14,618 nt of DNA from Pseudomonadota bacterium (lineage in GTDB: Bacteria; Pseudomonadota; Gammaproteobacteria; Burkholderiales; Burkholderiaceae_B): assembly GCA_023389535.1 (NCBI GenBank), contig JAEWEH010000093.1, forward strand, positions 1 through 14,618, given 5' to 3'. The notes beneath the pieces are model-generated. The model worked only from the letters and a program-made list of their open reading frames with translations. It was not told the DNA's origin and searched no databases. Shown here in pieces: positions 12,074 through 14,618 of this stretch (position 1 is its first letter; each line of letters opens with the position of its first letter). The position numbers and the translations under genes were made by a program.

Positions 12074-12811
12074 TCAGGCTGATGACGAGCGGAAACGACA
12101 GGTCAGGTAACGATTGCTGAAACCGTAGCGCAGCATCGAGGCAAGCCGGCGCAACAGGTACAGCGGATGCCTGCGGTAGTACGCCAGCACCGCGTTGCCA
12201 ACGCCTTCGGAGCGATGCTGCCTGGCTGCGCGGCGCTGGAACAGCCCCTTGAATTGCCACCACTGGATCTGTTCGAAGCGCTCCTGCGGCAGCAGCCCGT
12301 GGGGGCGGAACAGGGCGAAGAAGCTGCGCGTGCTGAAATCGTGCAGGTGATGCGGGTTGCCGTCCAGTGTCGGCGTGATGGGCACCGAGGCGATGATCTG
12401 GCCACCGTCGGCGAGCAGCGCGGCGCAGTTCTCGATCAGCTGGCGCGGGCGCGGCAGGTGCTCGATGGTTTCCAGGCTGACGATGCTGTGAAACCTTTCT
12501 GCACTGCTGAAGGTTTCGGCATCGGCACAGACATAGCTGAGGTTCGGTCGCTGGTAATGCGCCTTGGCAAAGGCGATGGCGACCGGGTCGATGTCCACAC
12601 CGATCACCGTCTTGTCCGGATTCAGTTCCGCCAGGCGATCGCTGCCGTAGCCACAGCCGCAGGCCATGTCCAGCACCCGCGTGCCGGTCAGTCGGGCGGC
12701 GGCGAAATCGTAGCGCTCCATGTGGATGCGCAGCGTCTCGCGGTCATCTTCATTATCGGCATCCAGCTGGGGCGGGTAGATGCGTTCGATGGTCAACGCA
12801 GGCGTGTGCAT
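12074..12811 (-). CDS. Class I SAM-dependent methyltransferase
   Basis: This 245-residue Rossmann-fold methyltransferase has unknown substrate. Motif I is VLDMACGCGYGSDRLAE (46-62), binding S-adenosylmethionine, followed by VIGVDIDPVAIAFAK (69-83) with the acidic ribose-binding residue. Next come ADAETF (97-101), SLETIEHLPRP (112-122) and ADGGQIIASVPI (134-145). The arginine-rich C-terminal 60 residues (RRHPLYLLRRLASMLRYG) may contact lipid or an acidic partner, but that is a guess. The pattern resembles UbiE/Methyltransf_11 proteins, including ones in cell-envelope sugar clusters. I chose ATG 12811, which has AGGA 10 nt upstream and lies 22 nt after a likely transcription start. The frame is open for 40 more codons, but these cover the promoter and look non-coding. 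Confidence 0.88.
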   Translation of the reverse strand: MHTPALTIERIYPPQLDADNEDDRETLRIHMERYDFAAARLTGTRVLDMACGCGYGSDRLAELNPDKTVIGVDIDPVAIAFAKAHYQRPNLSYVCADAETFSSAERFHSIVSLETIEHLPRPRQLIENCAALLADGGQIIASVPITPTLDGNPHHLHDFSTRSFFALFRPHGLLPQERFEQIQWWQFKGLFQRRAARQHRSEGVGNAVLAYYRRHPLYLLRRLASMLRYGFSNRYLTCRFRSSSA

Positions 12812-12839
12812 GGCGGAGGGTTCCTGAGCCGGGGCGGCG

Positions 12840-12848
12840 ACTATAGCA
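12840..12848 (-). promoter_or_regulatory. Extended -10 promoter element for the methyltransferase gene
   Basis: On the minus strand the sequence reads TGC-TATAGT, an extended -10 (TGn plus a 5/6 match to TATAAT). It predicts a start of transcription near 12833, about 22 nt before the ATG at 12811 and upstream of its AGGA site. The -35 region is poor, as extended -10 promoters allow. A perfect palindrome, GCTGA-A-TCAGC (12867-12877), sits near the -35 position and could bind a regulator. Confidence 0.45.
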
Positions 12849-12915
12849 GGCCGTTGAAAATGAGCTGCTGAATCAGCGTTTAAGCGTTGCCCGAGCAGTA
12901 GCTCGTCTGGCGACC

Positions 12916-12944
12916 CTGACGTAGCTGTCATTTACAGGCATAAT
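12916..12944 (+). promoter_or_regulatory. Sigma70-type promoter for the EamA transporter gene
   Basis: CTGACG (12916-12921, 4/6 to TTGACA) and CATAAT (12939-12944, 5/6 to TATAAT) are 17 bp apart. Transcription should start near 12951, giving a leader of about 27 nt. The -10 end overlaps an inverted repeat, ATGC-TTA-GCAT (12943-12953). A second one, CTTAG (12946-12950) with CTAAG (12959-12963), covers the predicted start, so repression at this point is possible. Confidence 0.5.
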
Positions 12945-12977
12945 GCTTAGCATGCTATCTAAGTTCGTGACTTTGCC

Positions 12978-13844
12978 TTGAACAACTCTCACAAGCCTCT
13001 GCTTGGTGTGCTGCTCATTCTGGGGGCGTGCCTGCTGCTGGCGACCCATGACGGATTGTCCAAGTACCTGACGCAGTTCTATCCGGTGCTGCTGATCGTC
13101 TGGGCGCGCTACCTGGCGCAAACCGTTCTCATGGCGGGCCTGTTCGCGCCACGCATGGGTCGCCGAGTGTTCCATACGCTGCGCCCCTGGCTGCAACTGG
13201 CGCGCGGGCTGAGCCTGGTGGGCATCAGCATCCTGTTTATCAGCGGGCTGAGTTACATCCCGCTGGCCGAAGCGACGGCGGTGATCTTTCTGACGCCGCT
13301 GCTGGTAACCATCGCCTCGGCCATGCTGGGCGAGCCTGTCAGCCGCAGCCAGTGGCTGGCGGTCGGCTGCGGATTGCTGGGCGTGCTGATCATCGTGCGC
13401 CCCGGTGGCGCGCTGTTCACCCCGGCGATCCTGCTGCCCTTTGGCGCTGCCGTGTGTTTCACCCTGTACCAGTTGCTGACGCGGCGGCTCAGCGGCACGG
13501 ATCATCCGGTGACCAGCAACTTTCTCAGCAGCCTGGTGGGGACCCTGGTGATGAGCGCACTGGTGATGCTGGACTGGCGCACCCCGACCCTCCAGGACGC
13601 GGCGATGATGGCTGCGCTGGGCGCCATGGCCATGAGCGGCCACCTGCTGCTGACCCATGCATTCCGCTTTGCCAGCGCGGCGATGCTGGCGCCCTTCACC
13701 TATGCGCAGATCATTTTTGCCGGGGTGGTGGGCGTGATCCTGTTCGGCCATGCGCCTGACCTCGACGCGACGCTGGGTATGGCCGTCATCATCGCCAGCG
13801 GTCTTGGCATGGCCTGGGTTCAGGGCCGGCAGTCGCGTCCATGA
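12978..13844 (+). CDS. EamA/DMT-superfamily inner-membrane transporter
   Basis: This 288-residue integral membrane protein belongs to the drug/metabolite transporter superfamily. It has about ten hydrophobic segments in two EamA repeats, the first from LLGVLLILGACLLLATHDGLSKYL (about 8-31) and the second from about 150 (AILLPFGAAVCFTLYQLLTRRL). The PLAEATAVIFLTPLLVTI segment (about 96-113) and the GEPVSR...W pattern ending the first repeat are typical. Such proteins export metabolites or drugs, and the substrate here is unknown. The start is TTG at 12978: an in-frame stop at 12960-12962 rules out upstream ATG or GTG starts, and there is no good Shine-Dalgarno. It is divergent from the methyltransferase gene and has a recognisable promoter. 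Confidence 0.9.
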   Translation: MNNSHKPLLGVLLILGACLLLATHDGLSKYLTQFYPVLLIVWARYLAQTVLMAGLFAPRMGRRVFHTLRPWLQLARGLSLVGISILFISGLSYIPLAEATAVIFLTPLLVTIASAMLGEPVSRSQWLAVGCGLLGVLIIVRPGGALFTPAILLPFGAAVCFTLYQLLTRRLSGTDHPVTSNFLSSLVGTLVMSALVMLDWRTPTLQDAAMMAALGAMAMSGHLLLTHAFRFASAAMLAPFTYAQIIFAGVVGVILFGHAPDLDATLGMAVIIASGLGMAWVQGRQSRP

Positions 13845-13902
13845 ACTGAAACGGAGCGGATGTATCGTCAGGCCACCGCGCAGCTTCCAATCCTTTATCG
13901 AA

Positions 13903-13922
13903 CAAGGGCGATTCGACCCTTG
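13903..13922. repeat. Inverted repeat upstream of the oxaloacetate decarboxylase gene
   Basis: CAAGGG and CCCTTG are perfect complements around the 8-nt loop CGATTCGA, in the 103-bp gap between the transporter stop (13844) and the next ATG (13948). No T run follows, so a simple intrinsic terminator is unlikely. It could be an operator, a hairpin in the 5' leader, or chance. Nothing else in this gap is recognisable. Confidence 0.45.
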
Positions 13923-13947
13923 CGTGCGCTTATTCAGGTAGAAAAAC

Positions 13948-14618
13948 ATGCAACGAATTTCTCATCACACCTTGCGCAGCGATTTCCGCAGGCTTCTGGC
14001 TTCGGACAGCTGTTATCACACCGCCTCGGTATTCGATCCGATGTCGGCGCGTATCGCCGCCGATCTTGAATTCGAAGTGGGTATTCTCGGCGGTTCGATC
14101 GCCTCGCTGCAGGTGCTGGCCGCGCCTGACTTCGCGCTGATCACCCTCAGCGAGTTCGTCGAGCAGGCTACCCGCATCGGTCGTGTCTCGCGCCTGCCGA
14201 TCATTGCCGATGCCGACCATGGCTACGGCAACGCGCTCAATGTGATGCGCACGGTGACCGAGCTGGAGCGCGCCGGCATTGCCGCGCTGACCATCGAGGA
14301 CACCCTGCTGCCGGCCAAGTTCGGGCGCAAGTCCACCGATCTGATCGGCATGTTCGAGGCCGTCGGCAAGATCCGCGCGGCGCTGGAGGCGCGGGTCGAT
14401 CCCGAGATGTGCATCATCGCTCGTACCAACGCTGGTGTGATCGGGCTCGAAGAGGTGATCGCGCGGGCTCAGGCCTACGAACAGGCCGGCGCCGATGCGA
14501 TCTGCCTGGTCGGCATCGAGGATTTCGAGCAGCTCGAACAGGTCGCGGCCAAGCTCAGCGTGCCGCTGATGCTGGTCACCTACGGCAACCCGAACCTGCG
14601 TGACAACGCCCGCCTGGC
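13948..14618 (+). CDS. Oxaloacetate decarboxylase, PEP mutase/isocitrate lyase superfamily (3' end missing)
   Basis: The first 223 codons are present and the gene runs off the right edge. The protein closely follows P. aeruginosa PA4872 as I remember it, a characterised metal-dependent oxaloacetate decarboxylase (oxaloacetate to pyruvate and CO2) with a TIM-barrel fold. Shared blocks are [19 protein letters not shown] (22-40), [35 protein letters not shown] (45-79), [17 protein letters not shown] (87-103) with the likely Mg-binding Asp88/Asp90, [20 protein letters not shown] (114-133), IIARTNA (157-163) and [15 protein letters not shown] at the edge. The active-site His known near 235 in that protein lies outside the window. 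The ATG at 13948 has AGGT 8 nt upstream. I give no symbol because none is well established. Confidence 0.93.
   Translation, partial: MQRISHHTLRSDFRRLLASDSCYHTASVFDPMSARIAADLEFEVGILGGSIASLQVLAAPDFALITLSEFVEQATRIGRVSRLPIIADADHGYGNALNVMRTVTELERAGIAALTIEDTLLPAKFGRKSTDLIGMFEAVGKIRAALEARVDPEMCIIARTNAGVIGLEEVIARAQAYEQAGADAICLVGIEDFEQLEQVAAKLSVPLMLVTYGNPNLRDNARL

Noticed and set aside
12812..12931. A 40-residue N-terminal extension of the methyltransferase
   Set aside because: The extra codons cover the likely extended -10 promoter and show no family similarity. ATG 12811 has an AGGA site.
12873..13949. A 358-residue open frame on the minus strand opposite the transporter gene
   Set aside because: It is antisense to a clear EamA transporter, is rich in His, Gln and Arg as typical for shadow frames in GC-rich DNA, and has no recognisable domain.

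Overview
The window looks like a chromosomal piece of a Pseudomonas-type gammaproteobacterium, and probably not P. aeruginosa itself. The grounds are high GC, strong GGAG-type ribosome binding sites, Pseudomonas-like Amn and oxaloacetate decarboxylase proteins, and a GTAG-type REP pair. The species call is an inference from recalled protein similarity, not from a search.

Positions 1-9751 hold a complete type I-C CRISPR-Cas locus, all transcribed right to left. The order is cas3, cas5c, cas8c (with an internally started cas11c), cas7, cas4, cas1, cas2, then a leader of about 185 bp, then an array with 30 repeats and 29 complete spacers that runs off the left edge. Cas3 is the helicase-nuclease. 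Cas5c, Cas8c, Cas11c and Cas7 make up the Cascade complex. Cas4, Cas1 and Cas2 acquire spacers. The cas genes are packed with 4-nt overlaps or gaps of 3-27 nt, each with its own Shine-Dalgarno sequence, and no cas gene is visibly broken. The array is uniform: 29 of the 30 repeats are identical.

Positions 9752-14618 are ordinary chromosomal genes. amn (AMP nucleosidase) is divergent from cas3. It converges on a GNAT acetyltransferase, with a REP pair between them that supplies both the amn terminator and the GNAT stop codon. A class I SAM methyltransferase lies upstream of the GNAT gene on the same strand. An EamA/DMT-family transporter is divergent from the methyltransferase. Last comes the start of an oxaloacetate decarboxylase gene, cut by the right edge.

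I see no wholly new system. The most useful observations are the hidden small-subunit gene cas11c inside cas8c; a single repeat mutated exactly at the expected Cas5c cleavage site; a Tyr-to-His difference at an expected Cas5c catalytic position; a near-consensus IHF site in the leader; and the REP pair that ends two convergent genes.
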